DNA from: Piromyces finnis
Taxonomy: Eukaryota > Neocallimastigomycota > Neocallimastigomycetes > Neocallimastigales > Neocallimastigaceae
Assembly (NCBI GenBank): GCA_002104945.1
Contig: MCFH01000003.1
Span: 62,001 to 126,000, forward strand
Length of the DNA: 64,000 bases
Reading direction: 5' to 3'
Below are positions 1 through 10,899 of the stretch, piece by piece. The position numbers and the translations under genes are program-made. Numbering within the stretch: position 1 is the first letter of the stretch; each line of letters begins with the position of its first letter. The notes under the pieces were generated by a model, which did no database searches, was not told the origin of the DNA, and saw only the letters and a program-made list of their open reading frames with translations.

Positions 1-645
1 GTTTATTCAGAGAATGATCACCCCTGATGTATTGAACATAAATCATTCACCCAAAAGGATATAAATTATTGTTTTAATTAAATTAAAATTATTTTCCGGA
101 ATTAATTAACTTTATTTTATAATAATTATTTCAATAACATAACTTATAATCTTTGAATTAAAAGATTATAAATTATTAATATTATATTCAATGAATTATA
201 TTATAATTAAGAAATAACTAATATTATGAATATATAAATAATAGTTATTTTTAATAATTAGTAATAAGTCTTAAGTTTAACCTTAGTATTATAAAATATA
301 TTATAAAAAATAATCATGTATTAAAAAGTTATTTTATTATTAAACGTAAAATTACAAATAGTATAAATAGTTTAGAATAGTTTTATGAATTAAATCTTTG
401 TAAAGATTATTACCTTATTAATACTTAACAAGTATTACTATTAAATAATCTTATTATTATATATACTCTTCAAATAAAATAAAAAGAAATTATTTTAACT
501 ATAATACATAATTTAATTATTATTATTCATTTATAAAACAATTAAGATTATTTTAATAAAACATTTTTTCTAACCTAGTTATCTTTAATCTTTTATTTAA
601 TTTAATATTTTAATATTAAATTATAAGTTTAATAAAACTTTTACA
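1..645 (-). repeat. E3-family LTR fragment, cut by the window edge
   Basis: The reverse complement of this stretch follows the solo LTR at 8024-9055 and the E3 LTRs closely from their first base (TGTAAAAG, here CTTTTACA at 638-645). About 390 bp of the expected 1032-1033 bp lie left of the window, so I cannot tell a solo LTR from the end of a full element. It is inserted in the 5' LTR of E1: 646-650 (AAAAT) continues E1 LTR sequence and should be the right TSD. Confidence 0.85.
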
Positions 646-1282
646 AAAATGTATACATTTTTCATGTTTTATTTTATTAATATTTTATAAATGTAACAAT
701 ACTTATTATGTAATATGTGTAATGTAAATTAAATTGTAGTTTTATTTTAAATTATATTAAACATTTTATTTAATTATTTAGTATATTTTATTATCTAAAT
801 TAAAATTAAAGTAAAATTGATAGGAACCGGATATTAAATATTTTTCCTATCACAAATAGGTTTTGATTTAATTATTCGGTGATTAATAAGAATAGATTAT
901 TAATCGAAATCCTTCTAGGGTTTTCTTATCTAGTCTTTCCCTAGAAGATTTATTTGTTAGACTAGAAAATTCTTTAATTTAACCCAAAACTTTAAAATTC
1001 TTATAAATAAAACAACTCTTGAATTTAATTAAAAAATTCAAGAGTTATTATTTTTTCTTTGTAAGAAAAAAATAAACTCAAAACTTATTAAGAGAAGTTT
1101 TAATAAAATTTCTTAAAAAAAATTATTATTCAATAATTTAAAATAAGAATAAAACAAAACATTAAAGATACGTATTACTCATTTTGTGAATATAGTTATA
1201 TTATTATATTAATTACAGTGTATTATTACATTGTAGTTAAGAATGTACATATATAATTAAAATTATATATTAAATTCTTACA
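646..1282 (+). repeat. E1 5' LTR (3' portion)
   Basis: Aligns with 5465-6098 of the 3' LTR with a few substitutions and 1-2 bp indels, and ends TTCTTACA. It contains a TATAAATA box at 1002-1009 and, 38 nt downstream, the self-primer segment at 1040-1051. A 13-bp perfect inverted repeat (1014-1026 with 1034-1046) runs across the predicted transcription start. Confidence 0.88.
1002..1051 (+). promoter_or_regulatory. E1 TATA box and predicted mRNA 5' end (self-primer)
   Basis: TATAAATA (1002-1009) precedes AAGAGTTATTAT (1040-1051), which is perfectly complementary to the 12 nt directly after the LTR (1283-1294). In Tf1 the first 11 nt of the mRNA fold back on the PBS and are cut to make the primer. 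The same TATA-to-primer spacing recurs in E2b, E3, E4 and E6, so the transcript probably starts near 1040. Confidence 0.7.
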
Positions 1283-1294
1283 ATAATAACTCTT
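1283..1294 (+). promoter_or_regulatory. E1 primer-binding site (self-priming)
   Basis: ATAATAACTCTT begins immediately after the LTR terminal CA. It does not start with TGG and so does not match a tRNA 3' end, but it is the exact reverse complement of 1040-1051 inside the LTR. Confidence 0.75.
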
Positions 1295-1443
1295 CAAAAA
1301 AACAAAAAAAAAATTTATTTTTACCAATCAAAAATTAAAAAAAAATTCATATATACTAACAAATTTACCATTAATTTAATTTTTTTTCCTTTTTCTTTTA
1401 GGATATATATCAAAAAATAAATACAAAAAAAAAAAAAAAAATA

Positions 1444-2031
1444 ATGTCAGAAAACACAAACGTTGCGGATGCTAATAAATTAATAACTACTATTAATGAA
1501 TTCATCCCAACATTCTTTTCACCTAATGGTGTTCTTGAGAACAAGTCAAGTACTCAAGAACTTAGATTAAACGAAATTTTCGGACAAGCCGAATTATTCT
1601 TTAAAGAGCACCCAACACCGTCCTCCTCCGACGAATTCAAAAACTCCTTTATCATCAACAAACTTCATGGGCCTTCCAAGAAATGGGCTCTTTCGATAAA
1701 AGGAGATGGAACTTTAGACTCCCTGGACTACTCCTCTTTCAAAAAACTCTTGATCAAGAACTTTGGTGATACAAAAGAATTAAAGTTTGTCCTTATAGAG
1801 CAACTACTAAACACAAAACAGATTACTTTGGGAAAAGCTGCCTTCTTTACTATTGAATTTAGAAGACTCGCAAACCGCATAGATTGGCCGGATAATGTTT
1901 TCGTTGACCTTATTAGAAGAGGCCTTCTACCAGAAGTTAAGAAAGAATTTGATAAAATAGAAAAACCGAAATCACTCTTTGATGATATGAATCTCATCAT
2001 TGAGCTGGATAAGAAATGCTTTATTGAATAA
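1444..2031 (+). CDS. gag: E1 Gag capsid-like protein (195 aa)
   Basis: Structural protein expected to form the virus-like particle around the element RNA. It matches the first ~200 residues of the E4 polyprotein in this window throughout (for example FSPNG, FIINKLHG and IEFRR motifs). It lacks a CCHC zinc knuckle, as does Tf1 Gag. The start is the ATG just after a 17-A tract (1425-1441). The ORF ends at TAA 2029-2031 exactly where E4 reads on with serine, and the pol frame continues in the same register, so the stop is probably a nonsense mutation rather than a natural gag end. Stop readthrough is possible but no classical readthrough context is visible. Confidence 0.85.
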   Translation: MSENTNVADANKLITTINEFIPTFFSPNGVLENKSSTQELRLNEIFGQAELFFKEHPTPSSSDEFKNSFIINKLHGPSKKWALSIKGDGTLDSLDYSSFKKLLIKNFGDTKELKFVLIEQLLNTKQITLGKAAFFTIEFRRLANRIDWPDNVFVDLIRRGLLPEVKKEFDKIEKPKSLFDDMNLIIELDKKCFIE

Positions 2032-2163
2032 AAAATTAAAGGATCCAAAGATACCGACATCAATAATAGAATTAGCTTTAAAAGAAAATCTTTTAATCTA
2101 CAAAAGACAGAACAAAAATTTCCTAGAAAACGAAGCAATAAGAATGACAACAAGGAAAGCTTA

Positions 2164-5100
2164 TTGTCTGCTAATTACACTCCTGATAATAGTACTTCTA
2201 TGACAATGAGTTTCTTCATTACTCTTCACAACAAATCTCATAGGATACAACTTCTTATAGACTCCGGATCTTCCAGGAGCTTCATATGTAAAAACTATGT
2301 TGCTAACAATAAGATACCTACTTCTGGCTTGACTTCTCCTATTAATATCCAATTACCTAATAATAAGGTAATGAATATTAGACAATCCATAAAATCTCTT
2401 CAGCTAAAAATATTTGATCACTCCGAAAGCTTTGAATTTGCCGTTGCCAACCTTCAACTTACAGGTATCTCTGGAATATTAGGAAGGGACTGGCTTTCAA
2501 AACATAGACCTTATATTGACTTTGAGAAAAATAAAATCTACTTTCTGGAAACTCATTGCTTGGACCATTGTCCATCCTCCAAGGGCAATAAGCTACTATT
2601 CCATGGAGGTAATTTGGCCGCTTCAATGATCCCATTGACGGAATTACCTCCAGATTCAATAATTCCTGAAGAAGTACATGCTTCTGAACTTACAAACATG
2701 GACCTTTGCGCTGCCATTGTTTATGAAGATAACTATAAAATTATCAATAAGTACTATAATGATTTAAAGGTTGTTTTCGAAAAGAGAGAAGCCGACAAGC
2801 TTCCTCCTCATCGAGAATATGATCTTACCATCGACCTGATTCCAGGTAGCCAGCTTTATTTTGGACCTATTTATTCGTCAACTACTGTTGAAAAAAGTGC
2901 TCTTAAAGAATATCTCGAAGAGAATTTGAAGAAAGGATTCATCCGAAAATCCAAATCACCCGCCGGTGCTCCTGTTCTCTTCGTTAAAAAGTATGATGGG
3001 AGCCTACGTCTATGTGTTGACTATAGACGCCTAAACGCTGCTACAATTCGTAACAGTTTTCCGATTCCAAGAATCAATGATCTCATTGAATCTTTCAAGG
3101 ATTCTACTATCTTCACCCGCTTGGATCTACGCTCGGCATATAACCTCATCCGAGTCAAAGAAGGTCAAGAATATTTGACGGCTTTTCGATCACCATTAGG
3201 ACATTACGAATATCTTGTAATGCCTTTTGGTCTTCGAAATGCACCATCGGTCTTTCAACGCTTCGTTCAAGATATCTTCATCGATTCCATTGGAAAATTC
3301 ACTCAAATTTATTTAGATGATATTATAATTTACTCCAAAACCTTAAGTGAACATACCCAACATGTTCGCTTCGTCCTATCAACGCTAATAAATAATGGAC
3401 TCTTTTGTAAACTAGAAAAATGTGAGTTTCATGTCAATGAGACTACATTTTTAGGGTTCACAGTTACCACTGATGGCCTGTCAATGGACAAGAACAAAGT
3501 CACCTCTGTTCTTGAATGGCCGACCCCAAACAACACAAAAGAATTGCAAAGTTTTATCGGCCTTTGTAATTTTTATAGACGGTTCATAAAAAATTTTGCT
3601 GGACTGATGAATTCCCTACGTAAACTCTTAAAGAAGGACTGTAAGTATATTTGGGATGACAAGTGCGAAAAAGCATTCAATAATTTAAAAGCAGCATTTC
3701 GCCTTGACAACATCCTTATATATCCAGATCCTGAGAAAGAATTTACAGTTGAAACTGATGCCAGCGATTTTGCATTGGGATGCATTTTATCCCAAGTTAG
3801 CGACTCCGACAATACCCTTCATCCTATTGCATTTTATTCAAGAGCATTCACTTTAACAGAAGCTAACTATTCAATATATGATAAAGAGCTGTTAGCTGTC
3901 ATTACCGCTTTTGAAGTATGGCGACATTACTTAGAGGGAGCCAAACACCCTATCCAAGTGATAACCGACCACAAGAACCTTCTATATTTCAAGAAGCCAC
4001 AAAATTTAAATCAAAGGCAAATAAGATGGAGCTTATATCTATCTAAGTTTGAATTTCGTATCTCCTTCAGACCTGGTTCCAAAGGCGGCAAGCCTGACTC
4101 TCTTTCTCGAAGACCAGATTATAAAGGAAACAAGAAGGATACTACGTCTACAATTCTTAAGGATGAAAACTTTTGTTGTGCCTCTACGGAAAACCTCTCC
4201 AGACTTATTGAAGCCCAAAAGAAAGATAAATTCTGTCGGAGTACAATTGAGAAAATAAAAAATTTATCTGGTAACTCATCCTTATTTAAACTTATTGAAG
4301 GCATTCTACATTTTCAAAATAGAATCATTGTGCCTTCTTCCTTAAAGGTAAGTATATTAAAAAGTCTACATGACAACCCCACTGGTGGCCATCAAGGAGT
4401 TGACAAAACTCTCGAAAAAATCAAAAGACAATATTGGTGGCCAAATATGAAAAATGATATCTCGAATTACGTTCTTTCTTGTGAAGTCTGTTCGAAATGC
4501 AAAACAAGAAGACACCAACCTTACGGTAAGTTAATCCCATTGCCTGTCCCAAATCGTCCTTGGGAAATTATAGGTGTAGATTTCATAGTATATCTTCCAA
4601 GTTCCCAAAATTGCACCTGCATTATGGTGGTATCTGACCATTTGACTAAAATGGTACATTTAATTCCTTGTACTGATGTCCCTACTGCCGATCTGACTGA
4701 AAGACTTCTTTTGGCCAATGTGTTTCGTTACCATGGTCTCCCGAAGATAATAGTTTCTGACCACGGTTCCCAGTTTTCTTCAGAATTCAGGACTTCACTA
4801 TGTTATGCTCTCTCTGTTCAACCTCAATTAGCTACTGCTCACCACCAACAATCTAATGGGCAGGTGGAAAGAGCAAACTCTGTAATCGAACAATACCTTA
4901 GATGCTACTGTTCTTCTGCTCAGACTGACTGGTGTTTTTATCTTCCTCTATGCGAAATGGCTTACAATAACGCTATGCATAAGTCAATCGGTAAGTCACC
5001 ATATTTCGCAAATTATGGTTTTAACCCATCATGCAACATCAGTGACCCCCCTGTTCTTCTTAAGGATAGTGCATCTGTCCTTACAAGAGACTGGCACTCA

Positions 5101-5424
5101 CATTTTGAAGCATTGAAGGAGCATTTAATAAAAGCAAAAAGTGACTACAAGAAGTATGGGGACAAGAGAAAATCACTCGGACCCAAATTTGCTGTTAATG
5201 GCAAAGTATGGGTAAGAAGATATTATTTTACAAATGAACCAGCCAAGAAACTTTCTAATCAATTCCTAGGACCATTCAGAATTGCAGAAGTACGAGCAAG
5301 ACTTAATTATAAATTAGATCTTCCAGAAAATTTACATCTTCACCCAATTTTCCATATTTCTCAGCTAGAACCATACATAGAAAGAAATTCTGATCTAATT
5401 GACTCATCAGAAGGGGCAATGTAA
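2164..5424 (+). CDS. pol: E1 Pol: protease, reverse transcriptase, RNase H, integrase
   Basis: Pol polyprotein that matures the particle, copies RNA to DNA and integrates it. Visible in order: protease LIDSGSS (~residue 30), RT with RLDLRSAYN and YLDD (~383), RNase H with VETDASDFALG (~530), integrase HHCC (H-x-H near 735, then two Cys), and the DDE core with VDFIVYLP, SDHGSQFS and NGQVERAN. It ends in a HPIFHISQLEPY motif plus a short tail with no chromodomain. The listed start is a TTG; the same frame is open from 2032 straight after the gag stop, so Pol is really the rest of a Gag-Pol fusion. Its own stop (TAA 5422-5424) lies in the first bases of the 3' LTR. Catalytic residues look intact, but output depends on passing the in-frame TAA. 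Confidence 0.9.
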   Translation: MSANYTPDNSTSMTMSFFITLHNKSHRIQLLIDSGSSRSFICKNYVANNKIPTSGLTSPINIQLPNNKVMNIRQSIKSLQLKIFDHSESFEFAVANLQLTGISGILGRDWLSKHRPYIDFEKNKIYFLETHCLDHCPSSKGNKLLFHGGNLAASMIPLTELPPDSIIPEEVHASELTNMDLCAAIVYEDNYKIINKYYNDLKVVFEKREADKLPPHREYDLTIDLIPGSQLYFGPIYSSTTVEKSALKEYLEENLKKGFIRKSKSPAGAPVLFVKKYDGSLRLCVDYRRLNAATIRNSFPIPRINDLIESFKDSTIFTRLDLRSAYNLIRVKEGQEYLTAFRSPLGHYEYLVMPFGLRNAPSVFQRFVQDIFIDSIGKFTQIYLDDIIIYSKTLSEHTQHVRFVLSTLINNGLFCKLEKCEFHVNETTFLGFTVTTDGLSMDKNKVTSVLEWPTPNNTKELQSFIGLCNFYRRFIKNFAGLMNSLRKLLKKDCKYIWDDKCEKAFNNLKAAFRLDNILIYPDPEKEFTVETDASDFALGCILSQVSDSDNTLHPIAFYSRAFTLTEANYSIYDKELLAVITAFEVWRHYLEGAKHPIQVITDHKNLLYFKKPQNLNQRQIRWSLYLSKFEFRISFRPGSKGGKPDSLSRRPDYKGNKKDTTSTILKDENFCCASTENLSRLIEAQKKDKFCRSTIEKIKNLSGNSSLFKLIEGILHFQNRIIVPSSLKVSILKSLHDNPTGGHQGVDKTLEKIKRQYWWPNMKNDISNYVLSCEVCSKCKTRRHQPYGKLIPLPVPNRPWEIIGVDFIVYLPSSQNCTCIMVVSDHLTKMVHLIPCTDVPTADLTERLLLANVFRYHGLPKIIVSDHGSQFSSEFRTSLCYALSVQPQLATAHHQQSNGQVERANSVIEQYLRCYCSSAQTDWCFYLPLCEMAYNNAMHKSIGKSPYFANYGFNPSCNISDPPVLLKDSASVLTRDWHSHFEALKEHLIKAKSDYKKYGDKRKSLGPKFAVNGKVWVRRYYFTNEPAKKLSNQFLGPFRIAEVRARLNYKLDLPENLHLHPIFHISQLEPYIERNSDLIDSSEGAM

Positions 5425-6098
5425 GAAATTAGAATTAAACTTAAGTAATTCTATATTTCTTATTAAAATGTATACATTTTTCATGTTTTATTTTATTAAT
5501 ATTTTATAAATGTAACAATACTTATTATGTAATATGTGTAATGTAAATTAAATTGTAGTTTTATTTTAAATTATATTAAACATTTTATTTAATTATTTAG
5601 TATATTTTATTATCTAAATTAAAATTAAAGTAAAATTGATAGGAACCGGATATTAAATATTTTTCCTATCACAAATAGGTTTTGATTTAATTATTCGGTG
5701 ATTAATAAGAATAGATTATTAATCGAAATCCTTCTAGGGTTTTCTTATCTAGTCTTTCCCTAGAAGATTTATTTGTTAGACTAGAAAATTCTTTAATTTA
5801 ACCCAAAACTTTAAAATTCTTATAAATAAAACAACTCTTGAATTTAATTAAAAAATTCAAGAGTTATTATTTTTTCTTTGTAAGAAAAAAATAAACTCAA
5901 AACTTATTAAGAGAATTTTAATAAAATTTCTTAAAAAAAATTATTATTCAATAATTAAAATAAGAATAAAACAAACATTAAAGATACGTATTAATTATTT
6001 TGTGAATATAGTTATATTATTATATTACTTACAGTGTATTATTACATTGTAGTTAAGAATGTACATATATAATTAAAATTATATATTAAATTCTTACA
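5420..6098 (+). repeat. E1 3' LTR (679 bp)
   Basis: Begins TGTAAGAA directly after the polypurine tract and ends TTCTTACA, giving 8-bp inverted termini. From 5465 it matches 646-1282. Only this copy shows the true LTR start, because the 5' copy is cut by another insertion. Confidence 0.85.
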
Positions 6099-6806
6099 TT
6101 TTTGTGTAGTAATTTTATTATAATATTTATATTAAATAGTATAATACAATTACTGTCAAGAGTTAGAGTGGATTTAGAACTATAATTAAGTCTACTAGGT
6201 TAGGATAGGCTTAATTATATAGTAAATAATAAATTTTTATAAATAAAAGAGTAATAAATATAGTTTTTTAAGAAATATTTTATTTAATTTTTATAATATA
6301 AATAAATAATAATTATTAATTTTAAATATTGAATTTACTATATAAAAATGAGTATAATAATCTCACAAAGAACTTCTTAAAGTTGTTCTTTGTTCAACTT
6401 ATTTATACTTTCATTTTTAATATAATATTGATATTAATAAAGTATAATAATAATATTTTTAAGTTATACATGTATAATAATATAAATATAAATATTAATA
6501 AAATATAATAATATAATAATATAAAAATATAATTTTCTTTAAATATTGATATTAATAAGTTGTTAAAAATAATATTAATAATTGTTTAAATGAATCTTAT
6601 TTTACTAATTGGTTTGTTTAATATAAATTAATTGTTACACTATTTATCTCCGGATAATAAATAGCTTCCCAATTAATATTTATATTAAATAAACTATTAT
6701 TAGTAAAATATTATTAAATTAATATTTTAATTAATTTAATTAATAATTCAAAATTATGAAATTTCATGAAATGTCAAATTTCATGAATTGTGATTTTGAC
6801 ATTAAA

Positions 6807-8018
6807 TGTAAAGTGGGCTAGGATTGGTATGTAACTTGGTCAGAATGTTTCATATAATATAACTTAATTTACCAATAAAATATTAAACTTATTTATTATT
6901 AAATCTTTTCTCAGAACTTATTAAAGAATTTAAATAATACTAATTTAAAAATTAAATAGGTTTTTATATTTAAAATAAAAATTTTAATATAATTTAATTA
7001 TGAAATTTGTTTATTAATTATTTATTTATTAAGATAATATTTATTAAGTTATATTATAATTAATAATTAATAATTAATAATCTTACAAAGAATTTCAAAA
7101 TTGATTTCAATTTTTGTTTAAATACTTTTTTCTTACATATAATAAAATTACATTGATATTAATATTGATATTAATAATAAAGAAAAAATAAAATAATTTT
7201 AAATTAAAATATTAATAATTGATATTGATATTAATAATATGAATCATATGATAGATCTTAAGATTAATCTTTTAAATTACTTTTAAAATAAAAGTATTGT
7301 TTTAACCATTTTAAATTGTAAATACTTAATATTATAAATTGAGAATAACAATTACTGATACTAATTATATATTCTCATGATCAATTAATTAATAATTATA
7401 ACTAATGATTTTTGATCCAAAGGCTTTTTGGTTTGATTATGAATGAGGTTATTAATCAAAATTATTTGAAAAATTATTAATTGATTTTTATAATTGATTA
7501 GGTTTTAATCAAGAATATTTATTATCTAACCTTATTTAATAATAATGGAGAATTTTAAATTAAATTATTTATAGAAAGTTGGATGACTTGAATAATGACT
7601 TTAATTATATAAATTAATATTAATCATTTTAATATATATTTTATATATTTATTGGAACTAATTAATTCTTTAAATAGCTATATCTCAAGAACTAGTGGTC
7701 TAAATTAGCTGAAAATTTGTGAGAATATAGATCTCAACTAGTACTTTCTAATAAATTTAATTTGAAGTCTCTAGAAAAGGAAAATAGGACGCGAGATTCA
7801 GAAGTTATCATTAGTTTCGTATAGCACATTTTCTTCTCAAGGGTTAATTTATTGAAAATTAAATTTTTGTGATCCTTAACCCTTTCCCATATTAAATTTT
7901 TCCAAGTGATCTTTTTAATTATTTTTAAAAGTTTTTATAATTTTTGAAATATAAATTTGATTTTTAAATTTTTATTTGAATATTTAATTTATTTTTTAAT
8001 CGTCTTTTATTCTTAACA
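6807..8018. repeat. Solo LTR A2 (1212 bp) with TSD TTAAA
   Basis: Begins TGTAAAGTGGGC and ends TTCTTAACA. The flanks at 6802-6806 and 8019-8023 are both TTAAA. The start resembles that of LTR D (shared GGTCAGAATGTT), so it is a diverged member of the E3/D LTR group. Confidence 0.72.
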
Positions 8019-8023
8019 TTAAA

Positions 8024-9055
8024 TGTAAAAGTTTGACTAAACTTATAATTTAATATTAAAATATTAAATTAAATAAAAGATTAAAGATAACTAGGTTAGA
8101 AAAAATGTTTTATTAAAATAATCTTAATTGTTTTATAAATGAATAATAATAATTAAATTATGTATTATAGTTAAAATAATTTCTTTTTATTTTATTTGAA
8201 GAGTATATATAATAATAAGATTATTTAATAGTAATACTTGTTAAGTATTAATAAGGTAATAATCTTTACAAAGATTTAATTCATAAAACTATTCTAAACT
8301 ATTTATACTATTTGTAATTTTACGTTTAATAATAAAATAACTTTTTAATACATGATTATTTTTTATAATATATTTTATAATACTAAGGTTAAACTTAAGA
8401 CTTATTACTAATTATTAAAAATAACTATTATTTATATATTCATAATATTAGTTATTTCTTAATTATAATATAATTCATTGAATATAATATTAATAATTTA
8501 TAATCTTTTAATTCAAAGATTATAAGTTATGTTATTGAAATAATTATTATAAAATAAAGTTAATTAATTCCGGAAAATAATTTTAATTTAATTAAAACAA
8601 TAATTTATATCCTTTTGGGTGAATGATTTATGTTCAATACATCAGGGGTGATCATTCTCTGAATAAACAATTAATTATTACTAACAAAATATCTTTAAAT
8701 TGGAATATCTCGTGAACCAGCAGAGATATCGACCTGATTTTAAGATATGTTGTTCATCTCGAGCGTGGCTTTCTAACGAACCCACAATCTCCCAAAAACA
8801 CAATTATCCAAAATCGCCATTCGTTGAGGAGATACACATGTTTTTCCTAATTTAATTTTGACGATAAGGGTTAAAGTTATTTGTTATAAAATATTAAGGG
8901 TTAAGGTCATATCTTAACCTTTTATAAATTTTTTAAATATTTCTTAATATAATTTTATAATTTATTTGAAAATAAAATATTATTTTGAAATTTTATAAGT
9001 AATTTCACAATTTCAAGTGATCTTGAAATTGCAGATTCCACTAGTATTCGTGACA
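8024..9055 (+). repeat. Solo LTR of the E3 family (1032 bp) with TSD TTAAA
   Basis: Begins TGTAAAAGTTTGAC and ends GTATTCGTGACA, collinear with the E3 LTRs (1033 bp). Flanked by TTAAA at 8019-8023 and 9056-9060. It occupies the same TTAAA target as the LTR before it, so three copies of TTAAA bracket two different LTRs. No internal sequence remains, which is the usual result of LTR-LTR recombination. Confidence 0.9.
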
Positions 9056-9106
9056 TTAAAGCTAATAATTATTATTATATAATAAATATAATATAATTAT
9101 TACACA

Positions 9107-10523
9107 ATAAAATGATAAGTGTTTAATATTATCTTAATTTATAATTAAATAATTATAAAAGTGATAATATTCTTATCAATTTATATAAAAAAAAAGATTT
9201 AAAATAAATTTTTATTATAAAGTTATTTGAAATATTTTAATTCGACATAACGATTATTAACAAAATATAAAAGTTATGTTTTAAAAACACAATTTTAAAA
9301 TATATTTTTGAATCAACTCTTTATTTAATACATTTATTAAAAGTATTGATTGATTTTTAAATTAGGAAATAATTACATGTATTTATAATTTTCTTTCTGT
9401 TTTAACTTTTTAAAATAAAATATTAATATGTATTAAAATAATAATGAATAATAAATAAAAGAAACAATTTATTTTAAAGTAATTAATTTAATTAATATAA
9501 CACTATTTTACTATTTAAAATGTTATTTATACTATGTTTATTTTATAACAAAAATATAATTTAAACTGAGTTTTAATAAATAATTTTTATACTTTTAATT
9601 AAACATTTAAATATTATTATTATTTATTATTTATTTTTAAGTTGTTTTGAGGGTTAGTTTATATCAAGATTATAATTTCATATTTATTAATTCCAATTTA
9701 TATCAAAAATGATATAATTTGATAATAATCTTAATTTTGAATTTTACTTCAAAAAGTGATTATTATATTATATCTTTTGTTATAACTATATAAGTTATAT
9801 TGATTAAGATTTAAGATCGTTTTTATAAAAATTAATAAAATTGTTTTGTTAAAACACTAAATTGTTTTATTAGAAACACTTGTTTTTCTAATATTTAAAT
9901 ATTTAAAATTTTATTTATTTAAGTATAAAAGTGATTATTAAAATTATAAAATATTAATCTAACTATATAATATTTCTTTATTAATAATAATAATAATGAT
10001 TAAAATAAGAATATTTACATGTATTTATATTTTCTTTTGAATTTAAACTATTTACATTAAAACAATAAAATTAATAACTATTTACAATAAAAGTAATAAA
10101 AGTAATTAGAAATAACAATAAAAGAAATAATTAAAAGTTAAAGAATATAAAAAGTTGTTTATTTTACAATTAATTAAAGTAATAATTATTTTTAATGTTT
10201 TAATAAAGGTGTTTAATTATATTATTTTATAACATGAATTATTATATTTGTTTACTTTTAAAGTGTAATTTACTAACGAAGTTATTAAATATTTAATTTA
10301 ACAATTAATTTAATAAAAGTTATATATTTTGATCTCGATTAATTAAAGTTTATTATTTTCTTTCAATAATCAAAATATATGCAGTGTTTAGGATTAATTT
10401 TATTTAAGAATTTTGGTAAAGTACTTAATTAAACTATAACTTGTTTTAAGTTACTTTTAGGGTTAACTTAAAAATCAGGTATAATAATAATTTTATATTT
10501 ATTAATTTCATTATTTATCAAAA
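9107..10523. other. Decayed AT-rich region without genes
   Basis: No usable ORF. There are weak similarities to the E6/E2b LTRs (TTACATGTATTTATA near 9372 and 10015) and two diverged copies of one block (about 9640-9720 and 10450-10520, both with GGGTTA followed by a TTTATATTTATTAATT-like run). This looks like old LTR remnants, but the boundaries cannot be placed by eye. Confidence 0.4.
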
Positions 10524-10640
10524 TGATAAATAATAATTATAAATATATTATACATTTGATATTAGTAGAAAATTTTATTATAAAATAATTATTAAATAAT
10601 TTTATATAGTTTATTATAAAAATATAATTTACATAAAATC

Positions 10641-10877
10641 TGTCAGATAAATTTAGTTTACACTTAAATTTATTTATAAAACTATTTGGGTTTTTTTTAT
10701 AATCTTTTATTTATTTATATTTATTTTATAATATAAATATTGTAACTTTCTTAAAATCTTTTTATTAAAAATAACCAAAGAATAAAAATGTAGTACAATA
10801 TTAATTTATAATTTTATAAAATACAAATACATAAAAAATACATAAAATATTATTTTGGAATGTATTTTATTTTCACA
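10641..10877 (-). repeat. E2 3' LTR (237 bp)
   Basis: Reads TGTCAGATAAATTT to TTATTTTCACA on the plus strand. Same length as 23331-23567 and apparently identical to it. Confidence 0.93.
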
Positions 10878-10899
10878 CTCCCCCAAAGTTATAAATTCA

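Larger units (their letters stand above)
646..6098 (+). mobile_element. E1: Tf1/sushi-like Ty3/Gypsy retrotransposon, 5' LTR truncated by a later insertion
   Basis: The order is partial 5' LTR (646-1282), self-priming PBS (1283), gag (1444), pol (to 5424), polypurine tract AGAAGGGGCAA (5409-5419) and 3' LTR (5420-6098). The missing first ~45 bp of the 5' LTR should lie beyond the LTR at 1-645. The 3' flank 6099-6103 is TTTTT, whose last T is the first base of the next LTR. Gag-pol shares one frame broken by TAA at 2029-2031. The protein is closest to E4 in this window, and like it has no chromodomain. The LTR copies differ at several places, so E1 looks older than E3-E5. Confidence 0.9.
6103..9106. 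repeat. Solo LTR A1, interrupted by two younger solo LTRs
   Basis: Termini TGTGTAGTAATT (6103) and AATTATTACACA (to 9106) are near-perfect inverted ends. The LTR is 6103-6806 plus 9061-9106, about 750 bp once the inserted LTRs are removed. On the minus strand it has a TATAAATA box followed ~41 nt later by a GTGAGATTATTAT primer-like segment, so it resembles the E3/LTR D group. I could not find matching TSDs (right flank ATAAA), so the outer boundaries are less certain than the inner ones. Confidence 0.6.

Noticed and set aside
645-6103. E1 appeared to have reverse-complement flanks (AAAAA left, TTTTT right)
   Set aside because: The polypurine tract shows the 3' LTR starts at 5420, so the 5' LTR is truncated at 646 by the neighbouring LTR; the left TSD of E1 lies outside the window and there is no real conflict.
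6103-9106. A single long LTR of about 2 kb
   Set aside because: The internal TTAAA duplications show it is a ~750 bp LTR with two other LTRs inserted.
9107-10523. Possible host gene in the gap before LTR B-L
   Set aside because: No ORF, no splice-linked coding blocks, and patches resembling decayed LTRs.
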